Part shown: piece by piece, positions 29,909 through 39,539 of the stretch
Numbering within the stretch: position 1 is the stretch's first letter
Layout of the letters: each line of letters begins with the position of its first letter
DNA from: Dehalobacter sp. 12DCB1
GTDB lineage: Bacteria; Bacillota; Desulfitobacteriia; Desulfitobacteriales; Syntrophobotulaceae
Direction: 5' to 3'
Assembly (NCBI RefSeq): GCF_004343605.1
Contig: NZ_POSF01000001.1
Location: forward strand, 1 to 64,000
Length of the DNA stretch: 64,000 bases
The notes under the pieces: model-generated
The model's input: the letters and a program-made list of their open reading frames with translations, nothing else
Databases searched by the model: none
Told to the model about the DNA's origin: nothing
Translations under genes and position numbers: made by a program

Positions 29909-30481
29909 TTAAAGTGACTGTTTTTCCTGATTAAATAGATTCATGGCCTCGTCCCCACGGCCCTCTGTCCACAATCCTACTGCGCGCTGTGCCCTGTCCA
30001 GAGTACCATCCAATACTGCTTTTTCCTCTTCGGTAAACGTTGAGAGTACATGGTTAACCACATCAAATTCAGCCTTTGGTCTTCCAACACCGATTTTAAG
30101 ACGCCAGAAATCCTGTGACCCCAATTCCGCAATGATGGATTTCAGCCCGTTGTGTCCCCCAGCACTCCCTTTAGCCCTTAATCGTATCTTGCCGAGGGGG
30201 AGATCCATATCATCATGGATCACCAATATATTCTGCGTGTTTATTTTATAATAATTTATCAATTCCCCAACGGCTAAACCGCTTAGATTCATATAGGTAA
30301 TTGGCTTCAGAAAAAATATCCGCTCATCTTTGTTTCTCATTTCAGCCACTTGGCCACGAAAATCATTACGGAAAGACAATCCTTCCTGAGCGGCAATTCT
30401 ATCCAGTAGCATGAACCCTGCATTATGTTTTGTCTCGCTATATTTAACTCCCGGATTCCCGAGACCGATTACAGCCCTCAT
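29909..30481 (-). CDS. pth: Peptidyl-tRNA hydrolase
   Basis: Releases tRNA from prematurely terminated peptidyl-tRNA. The 190-residue protein has the signature IGLGNPGVKYSETKHNAGFMLLD (catalytic His in KHNAGF, about residue 20), FLKPITYMNLSG, VIHDDMDLPLG, GSAGGHNGLKSII and the RLKIGVGRP motif. It heads the pth-fin-mfd run on the minus strand. In Bacillus the gene is known as spoVC. Confidence 0.97.
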   Translation of the reverse strand: MRAVIGLGNPGVKYSETKHNAGFMLLDRIAAQEGLSFRNDFRGQVAEMRNKDERIFFLKPITYMNLSGLAVGELINYYKINTQNILVIHDDMDLPLGKIRLRAKGSAGGHNGLKSIIAELGSQDFWRLKIGVGRPKAEFDVVNHVLSTFTEEEKAVLDGTLDRAQRAVGLWTEGRGDEAMNLFNQEKQSL

Positions 30482-30680
30482 AAATTCTCCTTACCGGCAT
30501 ATCGTTAAAGTCCTAAGCATAAATTGAATAGACAGAACAGCATTAATTAAGGATTAATTTCATATAGATTATTTTTAAAAACTTGGCTGGCGTCAAGCTT
30601 TGGCGGTAGCCTTAGTTGCACTTAGATCTATCGGAAAGCTCTTAGCGTTTTCTGATAGACTTAAAAAAGGAGGGAATCCT

Positions 30681-31439
30681 ATGCTGCCCAGTAAAAAAAT
30701 TTTATCCCTGTCAATTATCTCTCTAAAAGAAGGCCAGCAGATCGGGTTTGTGCGCAATATTGTCATTGACCCGAAAGCCAAAGCTGTCGCCGCATTAGTG
30801 GTTGACCCCAAAGGGTTCTTCAAAGAACAACGTATTATTCCTTATAACAGAGTTGTCAGTATTGGTGAAAACGTCATCACCGTCAGCACTGAGAATCAGG
30901 CGGAAAAAGCTACAAATTTACCTGATATTTTAGAACTTCTCAAAGAAAAAACCGCAATCATTGGAACAAAAGTCATTACTGCCAGCGGCAAAACTCTCGG
31001 TATTATTGAAGAATTCTATATCGATACCGAAAGTGGCATGATATCAAGTCTTGATATTTCCGGAGGTAAAATAGAGGGCTTTTTCAAAGGAAAAGCCAGC
31101 CTGAACGCCGACGATATTCTTACCATCGGTTCCGATGTCGTCGTGGCGGTCAAAGGCTGTGAAGAAAGACTTGAACTTTTTACGAAAGGCATTAATGATA
31201 ATGTCAAATCTTTGATTCAGATTGCTTCCCAAAAGGCAAGCCGAAAAAGTCAGGATCTGAACAGATTCTGGAAAAAGAACAAGGACGATGAAACAAACGA
31301 AGATTCCCCGAATGATACAGACAAGCCAATTCAACCTATCTCAGCAGAAATTGACACGTCTATTACGGATAATTTCTGTGAGGAGCAGGATGAAGAACCC
31401 GCCAATGCAGACAAGGGCCCCAAAGACGACCTTATCTAA
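30681..31439 (+). CDS. PRC-barrel domain protein
   Basis: The 252-residue cytoplasmic protein has two PRC-barrel units (about 1-78 and 82-165: LKEGQQIGFVRNIVIDPKAKAVAALVV and TASGKTLGIIEEFYIDTESGMISSLDI). A charged, low-complexity tail rich in K, D and E follows. PRC barrels occur in RimM, photosynthetic reaction-centre subunits and sporulation proteins such as YlmC/YmxH; this one's function is unknown. ATG at 30681 follows GGAGG. It is the only plus-strand gene in the first 45 kb and converges with prs 13 bases away. Confidence 0.88.
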   Translation: MLPSKKILSLSIISLKEGQQIGFVRNIVIDPKAKAVAALVVDPKGFFKEQRIIPYNRVVSIGENVITVSTENQAEKATNLPDILELLKEKTAIIGTKVITASGKTLGIIEEFYIDTESGMISSLDISGGKIEGFFKGKASLNADDILTIGSDVVVAVKGCEERLELFTKGINDNVKSLIQIASQKASRKSQDLNRFWKKNKDDETNEDSPNDTDKPIQPISAEIDTSITDNFCEEQDEEPANADKGPKDDLI

Positions 31440-31452
31440 GTGCTCTGAAGAA

Positions 31453-32394
31453 TTAACTGAATAATTTACTGACAGATAAATCCTCATGAATTCTAACGAT
31501 AGCTTCTCCCAATAAAGGAGCAACAGAAAGCACTTTAATCTTATCAATCTTCTTTTCCGGGGTTAAAGGAATGGTATTTGTTACGACAAATTCTTTAATA
31601 ACGGATTTTTCAAGAATGCCGATAGCTGGGCCAGATAATACCGGGTGCGTACAGCAGGCATAGACCTCTTTGGCTCCTTTTTCCATCAGCACAGCTGCAG
31701 CCTGGGTAATCGTACCGCCAGTATCTGTGATATCGTCAATAAGTACTGCTATTTTTCCCTGCAGGTCACCGATGACATGCATTATTTTTGATACATTCGG
31801 TTCAGGCCGGCGTTTATCCACAATCGCAAGCGATGCCCCAATTCGTTCCGCAAAATTCCTGGCCCTGCCGACTCCTCCAATATCAGGCGATACAACGCAA
31901 ATATCTTCGAGTTTCTTCTCCATAAAATATTCCGCGAGGATCGGTACTCCGGGGAGATGGTCAACTGGAATGTCAAAAAAACCCTGAATTGCAGGTGCAT
32001 GAAGATCCATGGCTACCAGACGATCCGCTCCGGCAGTCGTTATGAGATTGGCCATGAGTTTCGCCGTAATCGGTTCTCTGGCCTTTGTCTTCCTTTCCTG
32101 TCTGGCATAGCCGTAATAGGGGACCACTGCTGTAATCCGATAGGCTGACGCTCTCCGCAAGGCATCAATAAGGATTAACAGCTCCATAATACTATCGTTG
32201 GTTGGCGCGCAGGTCGGCTGAACAACAAATACATCTGCACCCCTTACGCTTTCGTCAATCCCGATGTTGATTTCGCCGTCCATAAATGTTTTGACATTGG
32301 CAACCCCCATTGAAATGCCAAGATAATCAGCAATTTCCTGTGCAAGTTCCCTATTTGCGTTTCCGCAAAAAATTTTAAGTTCTTTCGTAGCCAT
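31453..32394 (-). CDS. prs: Ribose-phosphate pyrophosphokinase
   Basis: Makes PRPP from ribose 5-phosphate and ATP, feeding nadC, purine, pyrimidine and PurR sensing nearby. The 313-residue protein has the N-terminal [19 protein letters not shown] and [39 protein letters not shown], the flexible-loop region and the PRPP-binding loop [15 protein letters not shown] follow. ATG at 32394 follows a GGGGG. It lies just after glmU (stop 11 bases before this start), the conserved glmU-prs pair. Confidence 0.97.
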   Translation of the reverse strand: MATKELKIFCGNANRELAQEIADYLGISMGVANVKTFMDGEINIGIDESVRGADVFVVQPTCAPTNDSIMELLILIDALRRASAYRITAVVPYYGYARQERKTKAREPITAKLMANLITTAGADRLVAMDLHAPAIQGFFDIPVDHLPGVPILAEYFMEKKLEDICVVSPDIGGVGRARNFAERIGASLAIVDKRRPEPNVSKIMHVIGDLQGKIAVLIDDITDTGGTITQAAAVLMEKGAKEVYACCTHPVLSGPAIGILEKSVIKEFVVTNTIPLTPEKKIDKIKVLSVAPLLGEAIVRIHEDLSVSKLFS

Positions 32395-32404
32395 AATTTT
32401 CCCC

Positions 32405-33766
32405 CTACTTTTTCTTGGCGGAGTGCCAATTTTCAATAATGCGCTGTTGTGATCTTTCAATCGCTAGAGCCTGATCAGGAACATCTTTCGTAATTGTTGA
32501 CCCGGCGCCAATGACTGCTTCTTTACCTATGGATACCGGAGCAACAAAGTTTGTATTGCTGCCGACAAAAACACGGTCTTCAATAATGGTCTGGTGCTTT
32601 TTCTCGCCATCATAGTTGCAGGTAATTGTTCCTGCACCTATGTTCACATTTTTGCCTAACCTGGAATCACCAATATAGCTCAGGTGAGGGACTTTGCTTC
32701 CCTCTTCAATAATGCTGTTTTTAATTTCTACGAAATCACCAACTTTAACCTCTTTACCCAAAATCGTTCCGGGTCTCAGGTAAGCATACGGTCCCACAAA
32801 GCAATTCTCTCCGATCACTGCGTCTCGTGCAACAGAGTGTTCGATTTGACATCCCTTCTGACAAACACAGTTGATTAGTGTTGTCGAGGGACCAATGTTC
32901 GCCCCTTCTTCAATCTTGGTATTTCCTTTAATCATTGTAAAAGGATTAAGAATGACATCCTTCCCAAGAACAACTTCCGCATCTATAAAAACCGATGGAG
33001 GATTGATGATCGTTACTCCCTCCATCATCCAGTATTTTCTGATTCGGTCATACAAGATATCCTCGGCTTCAGCCAGCTGAACCCGATTGTTGATGCCTAA
33101 AGCTTCTGACGGGTCATCCGTACAAAAAATCTCAATTTTTTGACCAGACGAAAGCAGGATATCAAAGACATCAGTGAGATAATACTCTCCCTGAGCATTT
33201 TTAGGCGCAATCTTTTGAAGCGCAAATTTTAAGGCTGCTCCATTAAAACAGTAGGTGCCTGTATTGATCTCCTTAATCCCTTTTTGCAGAACAGCTGCAT
33301 CTTTTTCTTCGATAATGCCTTGAAAAACGTTATTCTCTTTCATTATCCTCCCATAACCTGAAGGATTCTCCATGATTGCCGTGAGTACAGTGGCTGAAGA
33401 GCCCGTCTTTTGGTGAATCTCCATTAATGAGTGAATCGTATGTCCGGCTAAAAGCGGTTGATCCCCGCTTAAGACCAGAATGCTACTGTCTTCATCAATC
33501 AATGGCAATACCTGCATCACGGCGTGACCTGTACCCAATTGTTCTTCCTGAACAACCACCCTGGTTCGTTCCCCAAGGTGTTCCGACAACATTTCGCGGC
33601 CATGACCAACAATCGTAATGACATCATTAATTTTCAGTTTTGCAACCTTCTCCAGAACGTGGTCGATCAGCGGACGGCCAGCCAGCGTGTGCATCACTTT
33701 CGGTAATTCTGATTTCATACGGGTACCTTTTCCCGCAGCCAAAATGACTGCCGTAAAATGAGACAT
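32405..33766 (-). CDS. glmU: Bifunctional UDP-N-acetylglucosamine pyrophosphorylase / glucosamine-1-phosphate acetyltransferase
   Basis: Makes UDP-GlcNAc for peptidoglycan. The N-terminal uridyltransferase (about 1-230) starts with the [22 protein letters not shown] signature and has [10 protein letters not shown]. The C-terminal left-handed beta-helix (about 250-453) carries hexapeptide repeats and the acetyltransferase motifs [21 protein letters not shown] and [11 protein letters not shown]. The 453-residue length is standard. A copy of the dispersed AAGGTACT repeat lies 26 bases upstream. Confidence 0.97.
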   Translation of the reverse strand: MSHFTAVILAAGKGTRMKSELPKVMHTLAGRPLIDHVLEKVAKLKINDVITIVGHGREMLSEHLGERTRVVVQEEQLGTGHAVMQVLPLIDEDSSILVLSGDQPLLAGHTIHSLMEIHQKTGSSATVLTAIMENPSGYGRIMKENNVFQGIIEEKDAAVLQKGIKEINTGTYCFNGAALKFALQKIAPKNAQGEYYLTDVFDILLSSGQKIEIFCTDDPSEALGINNRVQLAEAEDILYDRIRKYWMMEGVTIINPPSVFIDAEVVLGKDVILNPFTMIKGNTKIEEGANIGPSTTLINCVCQKGCQIEHSVARDAVIGENCFVGPYAYLRPGTILGKEVKVGDFVEIKNSIIEEGSKVPHLSYIGDSRLGKNVNIGAGTITCNYDGEKKHQTIIEDRVFVGSNTNFVAPVSIGKEAVIGAGSTITKDVPDQALAIERSQQRIIENWHSAKKK

Positions 33767-33791
33767 TTCCTTATTTACCCTCCAAAGTGAT

Positions 33792-33823
33792 CAAGTACCT
33801 TATCAACCTTAAAATATCCTATA
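33792..33823 (-). repeat. Dispersed 32-bp repeat, copy upstream of glmU
   Basis: Minus-strand copy of the element at 49495-49526 (28 of 32 positions identical): TATAGGATATTTT, then AAGGTTGATAAGGTACTTG. It lies 26 bases upstream of the glmU start. Its position would allow it to carry promoter or regulator signals for glmU-prs. Confidence 0.6.
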
Positions 33824-33947
33824 ATGGATGAGCAGATACTTGCATAGTTGTACTTCATTTATTATAACGAATTATTGCCAAGAATAAAAAGAAATTACAG
33901 ATATTTTTTTGTATTCCGCCTATATTATTGCATTTTATTCAATATGA

Positions 33948-33979
33948 TAAAAAAGAGACCTCTCAAATGATGGTCTCTC
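33948..33979 (-). terminator. Intrinsic terminator of spoVG
   Basis: AGAGACC / GGTCTCT stem (33954-33960 with 33972-33978) followed on the minus strand by TTTTTT, 18 bases after the spoVG stop codon. Confidence 0.85.
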
Positions 33980-33996
33980 CTCAGCAAAATTAAATA

Positions 33997-34254
33997 TTAT
34001 TCAATGCCCTTTCCGTATTCTTCTAGTACCTTAGTCTGGATTTTTTCTCTTGCCGCAGATGAAATCGGGTGGGCAATATCGCGAAAATCGCCTTCCGGGG
34101 TCTTTCGACTGGGCATCGCCACAAATAAACCATTCGTCCCTTCAACCACTTTTACATCGTGAACAACAAACTCGTTGTCAAATGTAACCGATACGACTGC
34201 TTTCATCTTGCCTTCGGCATTTACCTTTCGGACTCTGACGTCAGTAATCTCCAT
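33997..34254 (-). CDS. spoVG: Septation/sporulation regulator SpoVG
   Basis: The 85-residue protein begins [37 protein letters not shown], continues with [22 protein letters not shown] and ends in a short acidic tail. It is a small nucleic-acid-binding regulator active in sporulation and division. ATG at 34254 has GGTGG upstream; an in-frame GTG five codons earlier is unlikely. A sigma-H-type promoter lies 50 bases upstream and a strong terminator follows, so it is monocistronic. Confidence 0.96.
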   Translation of the reverse strand: MEITDVRVRKVNAEGKMKAVVSVTFDNEFVVHDVKVVEGTNGLFVAMPSRKTPEGDFRDIAHPISSAAREKIQTKVLEEYGKGIE

Positions 34255-34305
34255 GCTGAGAATCACCACCCTTCTCTTCCGCCTCCAGAAAAATCTTCTT
34301 TTTTT

Positions 34306-34332
34306 ATTCTCTATTTGGCAAAAAACTCCTTC
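34306..34332 (-). promoter_or_regulatory. Candidate sigma-H promoter of spoVG
   Basis: On the minus strand GAAGGAGTT (34332-34324), 11 bases, then AGAGAAT (34312-34306) fits the Bacillus sigma-H consensus (RnAGGAwwW, 11-12, RnnGAAT) with one deviation. Bacillus spoVG is the classical sigma-H gene, so the match is biologically expected. Confidence 0.65.
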
Positions 34333-34366
34333 TTTTTAGCAAAAAAAATTTATAATTCAAAATATT

Positions 34367-35179
34367 CTACATCATTTTTAAGTCATTTGCCATGACAAAT
34401 GCCCTGCCTTTTGAAGCATCTATTTCCAGCTGCAGAAGAGCAAGGTAGTCTTCAACTAGCCTTGAGTTATTCCAGAGAGTATCTTCCATCAGAATGCCAA
34501 GGCCTACGACCTTGGCATCAAATTCCTGCATAAGGTCCATCAGCCCTTTAGCTGTGCCCCCAGCTTTAATAAAATCATCAATGATCAGTACTTTTTTTCC
34601 GGTACCCAAAGCCTTGCGGGTTAAAGACATGGTTTGAATTCTTTTGGAGGAGCCGGATATGTAATTAATACTAACCGAAGAACCCTCTGTCACTTTATTG
34701 CCATGCTGCACCACAACAGCAGGTACACCTAGCGCATCAGCAGTCATTAAGGCCAGCGGGATCCCTTTTGTTTCAATTGTTATCACGGCTTCAGGACTTC
34801 TTTTCCGAAAAAAGCTGGCAAAAATAAGCCCTAATTTCCTGGTAATAATAGGATTATAGAGAATATCAGACATATAAAGAAATCCACCAGGAAGCGTCCT
34901 GTCGCCCGCATTTAAATTTCCGGCAAGAGATGTCAGGAAGTTTTTTGCTTCTTCTCTGCCGATTCCGGGCAAATACTTGACACCTCCGGCTGCCCCTGGA
35001 ATTGTCTCCAGATTACCCTTGTCCGTGAGCGTTAAACTTTCTTTAATCGTGACCAGGTCTTCACTGATAGTCGATTTCGCAGTATCAAAACGGTCGGCAA
35101 AAAAACCCAAAGTCAAAAGCTCATTCGGGTGGGAAATCAGAATTTCTGTTAACGCAATCATTCTCTCAATTCTTTTCAT
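34367..35179 (-). CDS. purR: Pur operon repressor, PRPP-responsive
   Basis: The 270-residue regulator has an N-terminal winged helix (about 1-75, ALTEILISHPNELLTLGFFADRF...) fused to a phosphoribosyltransferase-like domain. The PRPP-binding loop is VLIIDDFIKAGGTAKG (about 198). It represses purine genes and is released by PRPP, made by the nearby prs product. It precedes spoVG as in Bacillus, but the usual intervening yabJ is absent. Confidence 0.95.
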   Translation of the reverse strand: MKRIERMIALTEILISHPNELLTLGFFADRFDTAKSTISEDLVTIKESLTLTDKGNLETIPGAAGGVKYLPGIGREEAKNFLTSLAGNLNAGDRTLPGGFLYMSDILYNPIITRKLGLIFASFFRKRSPEAVITIETKGIPLALMTADALGVPAVVVQHGNKVTEGSSVSINYISGSSKRIQTMSLTRKALGTGKKVLIIDDFIKAGGTAKGLMDLMQEFDAKVVGLGILMEDTLWNNSRLVEDYLALLQLEIDASKGRAFVMANDLKMM

Positions 35180-35227
35180 GCAATCATCTCTTTTATTTCA
35201 TCTCATAAAAACACTATGCAGGAACTG

Positions 35228-35917
35228 TTATTCGCTTTTGCGGCTCGATGACATACCCCTTAAAGCTTCAAACATGACATTTCCGGCATTTTCAATATGT
35301 GCCGCTGCAAGCTTTTGCGCTTCTTCCACATCGTGCCTTGCCACAGCATCAATGATCGCCCGATGTTCCTGAATCGTATTCTTAACCCTTCCCGGAACTG
35401 CCAAAGATGTTGTACGGAATCGCTGTGTCTGTTCTTTCAGGTTCGCAAGAATCTGAATCAACCTCTCATTCCGGCTTGCCTTATACAAAAGAGCGTGAAA
35501 ATCTATATCGGATTGGACAATAACATCCAGAGAATCAGGCATTTTTTCATAATATAAAATCCGTTCCATCTCATCGATTTCTTCTTCTGTAATCTTCTCG
35601 GCAGCAAGTCCTGCTGCCAGTCCTTCTAGGGCTGCGCGGATTTCAAATACATCTTTAACATCCTTATGAGAAACCCCTGCCACATAAGCGCCCCTTCGTG
35701 GAACCATGACCACGAAGCCCTCCAGTTCAAGTTTACGGATTGCTTCTCTTACAGGTGTACGGCTTACACCCATTTCTTCCGCCAGCTGAATTTCCATCAA
35801 GCGTTCTCCCGGCTCCAGAACTCCACTGACGATGGCCTCCCGTAAAGCCTCAAGCACGATTTCCCTCAGAGGTTTATAACTATCAAGTTTTACCGGTACT
35901 AAACGTCTTTCCACCAA
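35228..35917 (-). CDS. GntR-family transcription regulator, FadR subfamily
   Basis: The 229-residue regulator has an N-terminal winged helix (about 10-75; EMGVSRTPVREAIRKLELEGFVVMVPRRGAYVAG in segments) and a C-terminal all-helical FCD domain. That domain has metal- or ligand-binding histidines (DIDFHALLYKAS, EHRAIIDAV, AAAHIENA). The effector is unknown. The start is TTG 35917 or GTG 35914, both near AAGGAG. It nearly abuts the ispE stop, so is read with ispE; this placement next to purR is seen in clostridia. Confidence 0.9.
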   Translation of the reverse strand: MVERRLVPVKLDSYKPLREIVLEALREAIVSGVLEPGERLMEIQLAEEMGVSRTPVREAIRKLELEGFVVMVPRRGAYVAGVSHKDVKDVFEIRAALEGLAAGLAAEKITEEEIDEMERILYYEKMPDSLDVIVQSDIDFHALLYKASRNERLIQILANLKEQTQRFRTTSLAVPGRVKNTIQEHRAIIDAVARHDVEEAQKLAAAHIENAGNVMFEALRGMSSSRKSE

Positions 35918-35920
35918 AAA

Positions 35921-36829
35921 TCACTCCTTTTCTCCAAATTTAATATTTCGAGAACCAATCGTTTTTACTAACCAGGTTTGATGATAACCCTTCTCAGCCA
36001 AAACCTTGCGCATCTTTTCTCCCTGACTATGATTCTTCACGATTCCGAACAGCGTAGAACCGCTTCCGGACATCAGAGCCCCAAGGCAGCCTCCTTCCAA
36101 CAACAGCCGTTTTAAGACAGAAGTCTCAGGGACAAGATCAAAAACAACATTCTCCAGATCATTGGAAAGCATTCTGCCAATCATATCGATCCTAGAAGCA
36201 TTTAGAACACTCACCCATTTTTTTTGATCGAGCTTGGAAAATTCAGCGCGTTTATCAAATAATCGGTAAGCATCTGCAGTGCTTACTCCCTGTTCCGGTT
36301 TAACCAGGATGATATCCATCTCGGGTACCCGGGGAAGTTCTTTGAGTTCAGAACCGATCCCTTCCCCCCATGCTGTTCCTCCAAGCAGACAAAATGCCGT
36401 ATCGGAACCACACTGTTTAGCTAGTCCCACTAAATGTTCATAGGAAAAAGGATTTGACAGCAGTCTGTTCAGTCCTATAAGAACAGCTGCGGCATCACTG
36501 CTTCCCCCGGCAAGGCCGGCCTGTAACGGAATATGCTTTTCAATATTAATCTTAGCTCCGGGAATTATACCTAATGTCCTGGTCTTATATTCATCTAGGA
36601 AAAGTCCGGCAGCCTGATAAGCGAGATTTTTTTCGCCGCTTAATTCGCCGCAAAGACAAGATATCCCACCGTCTTGAAGTGTGATTTCAACCCGATCAAA
36701 CAGAGACACAGATTGAAAGACCGTTTCAAGACTATGATATCCGTCAGTCCTGATATCATTGACAGCCAGCGCGAGGTTTATCTTGGCAGGTGCCAAAACA
36801 ACCACAGAATTTTCTTTCATATTTACCAA
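35921..36829 (-). CDS. ispE: 4-diphosphocytidyl-2-C-methyl-D-erythritol kinase
   Basis: GHMP kinase of the MEP isoprenoid pathway. The 302-residue protein shows LAPAKINLALAV near the N-terminus, the ATP loop HIPLQAGLAGGSSDAAAVLIGL (about 95-115) and LMSGSGSTLFGI near the C-terminus. The start is either TTG at 36829 (AAAGGT 8 bases upstream) or ATG at 36820 (weak ribosome binding site); I give the longer. It precedes the FadR-type regulator with a 3-base gap. Confidence 0.95.
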   Translation of the reverse strand: MVNMKENSVVVLAPAKINLALAVNDIRTDGYHSLETVFQSVSLFDRVEITLQDGGISCLCGELSGEKNLAYQAAGLFLDEYKTRTLGIIPGAKINIEKHIPLQAGLAGGSSDAAAVLIGLNRLLSNPFSYEHLVGLAKQCGSDTAFCLLGGTAWGEGIGSELKELPRVPEMDIILVKPEQGVSTADAYRLFDKRAEFSKLDQKKWVSVLNASRIDMIGRMLSNDLENVVFDLVPETSVLKRLLLEGGCLGALMSGSGSTLFGIVKNHSQGEKMRKVLAEKGYHQTWLVKTIGSRNIKFGEKE

Positions 36830-36908
36830 GTTCTTTTACCTTTGATACCATAGAATTATTTTCCTAATATTATAGCGTATTACACCCTCATACTACCAGA
36901 AAAATATT

Positions 36909-39539
36909 CTAATCCACCAAATTTCTTATTTCAGGCGGGATTGAATTGAAGTGGTCACTAATGATTTTTCTTAACGGCTCTGCTTTTTCATAAAAGATCA
37001 CAACAATATCTCCTTCTCTAGCTTTTGCCAGAGCTTCGCGTAAGGCTTCCTCTTCCTTAAGAATGATCTTTACCGAACTTGCCTTTTTCCCTTCCTTTAA
37101 AGCCTCTTCATAGATCATTTGCGCAATTTCTCCTGATTTTCTGCCTCGAAGATCTGCATCTTCCTTAATATACAGCAGATCAAATCCTGCGGCAGCTTCC
37201 CTGGCAAATTGTTTTACTGTGGCGTCGCTTCTGTCACCGGGCAAGCCGATACACCCTACAAGCCTCTTGTGCCCAATCATCTGAAGTGTTTGGACAACCT
37301 CTTTCATACCGGCAGGGTTATGACCGTAATCCAGAACTACCTTAAAGCCATCCATTTCATAATATTCGAGCCTTCCCTGATTATCTTCAGGATTTTGCCC
37401 GAAGCCGCTTACCGCCCTCCTGATTTGCTGAGCATTATATCCCAACGCATAGCAAGCTGCAACAGCTGCCAGGACATTTTGAACATTATGCCTTGCTTTT
37501 CCTCCCCAGGTAATCGGGATCTTATTTAAATTACAAACAGTTGAGCCGCAGGTTCCTTGATAAATCCATATCTTCCTCTCATCTGCGACTACGGCAACGC
37601 CTCCAAACGCTAGGTGTTTGCAGATTCTTCTATTCTGGATCTCAGTACTGAAGTAAATAACATGGCCACTGGTTTTTTGGTCCAGATCCACAACCTGAGG
37701 ATCATCTGCATTCAGAATGGCAAAACCATACTTTTGTACTCTTTCAGCAACCAGACTCTTCACCTTGCTCAAATCCTCAATATTTTCAATACCGTATTGA
37801 CCGAGATGATCCTCAGAAATATTTGTGATAATTGCGACATCCGCATAATCATAACCGAGACCTGCCCGCAAGATCCCCCCTCTGGCTGTTTCCAGGACCG
37901 CAACTTGGACATCGGGGTGTCTTAGGACAGTCCGGGCGCTGACAGGTCCGCTGTGGTCACCCTTGCTGAGCAGTCTGTCATTAATATAGATCCCTTCCGT
38001 CGAAGTCATCCCCACCGTTAATTGCTGTTTCTGAAGCATTTTACTTAAGAGACGGACGACAGTTGTCTTGCCATTGGTTCCTGTCACAGAGACAATAGGG
38101 ATTCTGCCATTTCCATGCGGAAAGAGCATATTGACAATATCCTTACCAATATTCCTGCTTTGACCGGCACTGGGCAGCAAATGCATTCTTAAACCCGGAG
38201 CTGCATTAACTTCAATAATTCTACCATCCTGCTCCCGGTAAGAGCGCCTGATATCTTCCAAAATAAAGTCTATCCCGGCAATATCGAGTCCCAGTACGCT
38301 TGCTGCATAAACAGCCAGCTCCGCATTATCCCTGTGTACCAAATCCGTCACGTCTGCTGCCGTTGATCCGGTACTAAGGTTTGCACTTTGCCGAAGTACG
38401 ATTTTTTCTCCAAGATGCGGAACAGATTCCAGTGAAAATCTCTGACGGCTGAGATCCAAAATAAGAACAGGATCAATTACAATTTTTGATAAATACTTTT
38501 CGTGCCCCGTCCCCCTTAAAGGATTGTTATTTTCCTGTTTGATCAGTTCTTTAATGCTCGATTTGCCGTTTCCGACAACCATCGGCGGTTTTCTCCTGGC
38601 CGCCGCTACCAATTTGCCCCCAACAATAAGAAGCCTGTAGTTGTTTCCTTTAATGTGTTCTTCGATAATCACCTTTGTGCTGTAGCTCTGCGCCAGGCGA
38701 AAAGCTTTAACAATCTCACTTTCCTTCGTTAGATTGAGGGATACCCCTTTTCCTTGATTGCCCAGACATGGCTTTATAACCACACTGCTGTCAAATTGTC
38801 GGAATAGCTTCAGAATTTCCGCTTCCGAAGAAGCTATCTTTCCGCGCGGGACTGGTATAGCAGATTCGCTGAGTATTTGTCGGGCAAGCTGTTTGTCTCC
38901 TGCAATATCTGTCCCGATGCAACCCGTTTCACTCGTCATCGCTGCCTGTATTCTTTTTTGTAGACGGCCATATCCAAGCTGATAAAGATTTCCTTCTCCA
39001 AGCTTTTGATAAGGGATACCTCTGCCAAGACAAGCTTGAAGAATTGCTTGCGTGGAAGGCCCGGGCATATACACTGAACGAAGTTTTTTTAATTGAGCGA
39101 CCAACGGCTCGGCGTTCGGCTCTTCCCCATAGCGTAGCCGGTTGAGAAGACCGGCTGCAGCATAAAGTGCCTCTATTGCTGCTTCCTTGCATTCATATTC
39201 ATAGATCACCTCATATTCATCCATTTCTTCAACCAGAACACGCGTTTTGCCATAACGACCTTTTTCCCCGGCTAAAGTCAGCAATTCTATACTGACATGC
39301 TCTAGTACATGTCCGGGCAATGTCCCTTCTTCCAATCTTTCAACAAACCCCCCAGGTTTTCCACGGGAACAGGTATGACCTGCAAGTGAAGGCAACGCTT
39401 TTAACAATCTTTGATTGAAATCACCAAGCTCATGGGTCATTTTCCCCTGCCATTCGGAAATACTGACAATTCCGCGGATCACGGGCCTGTAACTGAAAAA
39501 GTTTGAGCCTTCAATTGCTTTTACCTGATGTATCATCAT
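36909..39539 (-). CDS. cphA: Cyanophycin synthetase
   Basis: Polymerises aspartate and arginine into multi-L-arginyl-poly-L-aspartate, a nitrogen reserve. The 876-residue protein has the three expected parts: an N-terminal domain (about 1-160), an ATP-grasp domain (about 210-470) with VVIKPCLGNQGKGVSLN and EEHIKGNNYRLLIVGG, and a Mur-ligase-like domain (about 480-876). The last has VTGTNGKTTVVRLL, a GGILRAGLGYD loop and VVLDYGHNPAG. It overlaps cphB by 4 bases, so synthesis and degradation enzymes are coupled. Confidence 0.95.
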   Translation of the reverse strand: MMIHQVKAIEGSNFFSYRPVIRGIVSISEWQGKMTHELGDFNQRLLKALPSLAGHTCSRGKPGGFVERLEEGTLPGHVLEHVSIELLTLAGEKGRYGKTRVLVEEMDEYEVIYEYECKEAAIEALYAAAGLLNRLRYGEEPNAEPLVAQLKKLRSVYMPGPSTQAILQACLGRGIPYQKLGEGNLYQLGYGRLQKRIQAAMTSETGCIGTDIAGDKQLARQILSESAIPVPRGKIASSEAEILKLFRQFDSSVVIKPCLGNQGKGVSLNLTKESEIVKAFRLAQSYSTKVIIEEHIKGNNYRLLIVGGKLVAAARRKPPMVVGNGKSSIKELIKQENNNPLRGTGHEKYLSKIVIDPVLILDLSRQRFSLESVPHLGEKIVLRQSANLSTGSTAADVTDLVHRDNAELAVYAASVLGLDIAGIDFILEDIRRSYREQDGRIIEVNAAPGLRMHLLPSAGQSRNIGKDIVNMLFPHGNGRIPIVSVTGTNGKTTVVRLLSKMLQKQQLTVGMTSTEGIYINDRLLSKGDHSGPVSARTVLRHPDVQVAVLETARGGILRAGLGYDYADVAIITNISEDHLGQYGIENIEDLSKVKSLVAERVQKYGFAILNADDPQVVDLDQKTSGHVIYFSTEIQNRRICKHLAFGGVAVVADERKIWIYQGTCGSTVCNLNKIPITWGGKARHNVQNVLAAVAACYALGYNAQQIRRAVSGFGQNPEDNQGRLEYYEMDGFKVVLDYGHNPAGMKEVVQTLQMIGHKRLVGCIGLPGDRSDATVKQFAREAAAGFDLLYIKEDADLRGRKSGEIAQMIYEEALKEGKKASSVKIILKEEEALREALAKAREGDIVVIFYEKAEPLRKIISDHFNSIPPEIRNLVD

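Noticed and set aside
34025..34032. Additional AAGGTACT copy
   Set aside because: Inside the spoVG coding sequence without the flanking repeat bases; probably chance.
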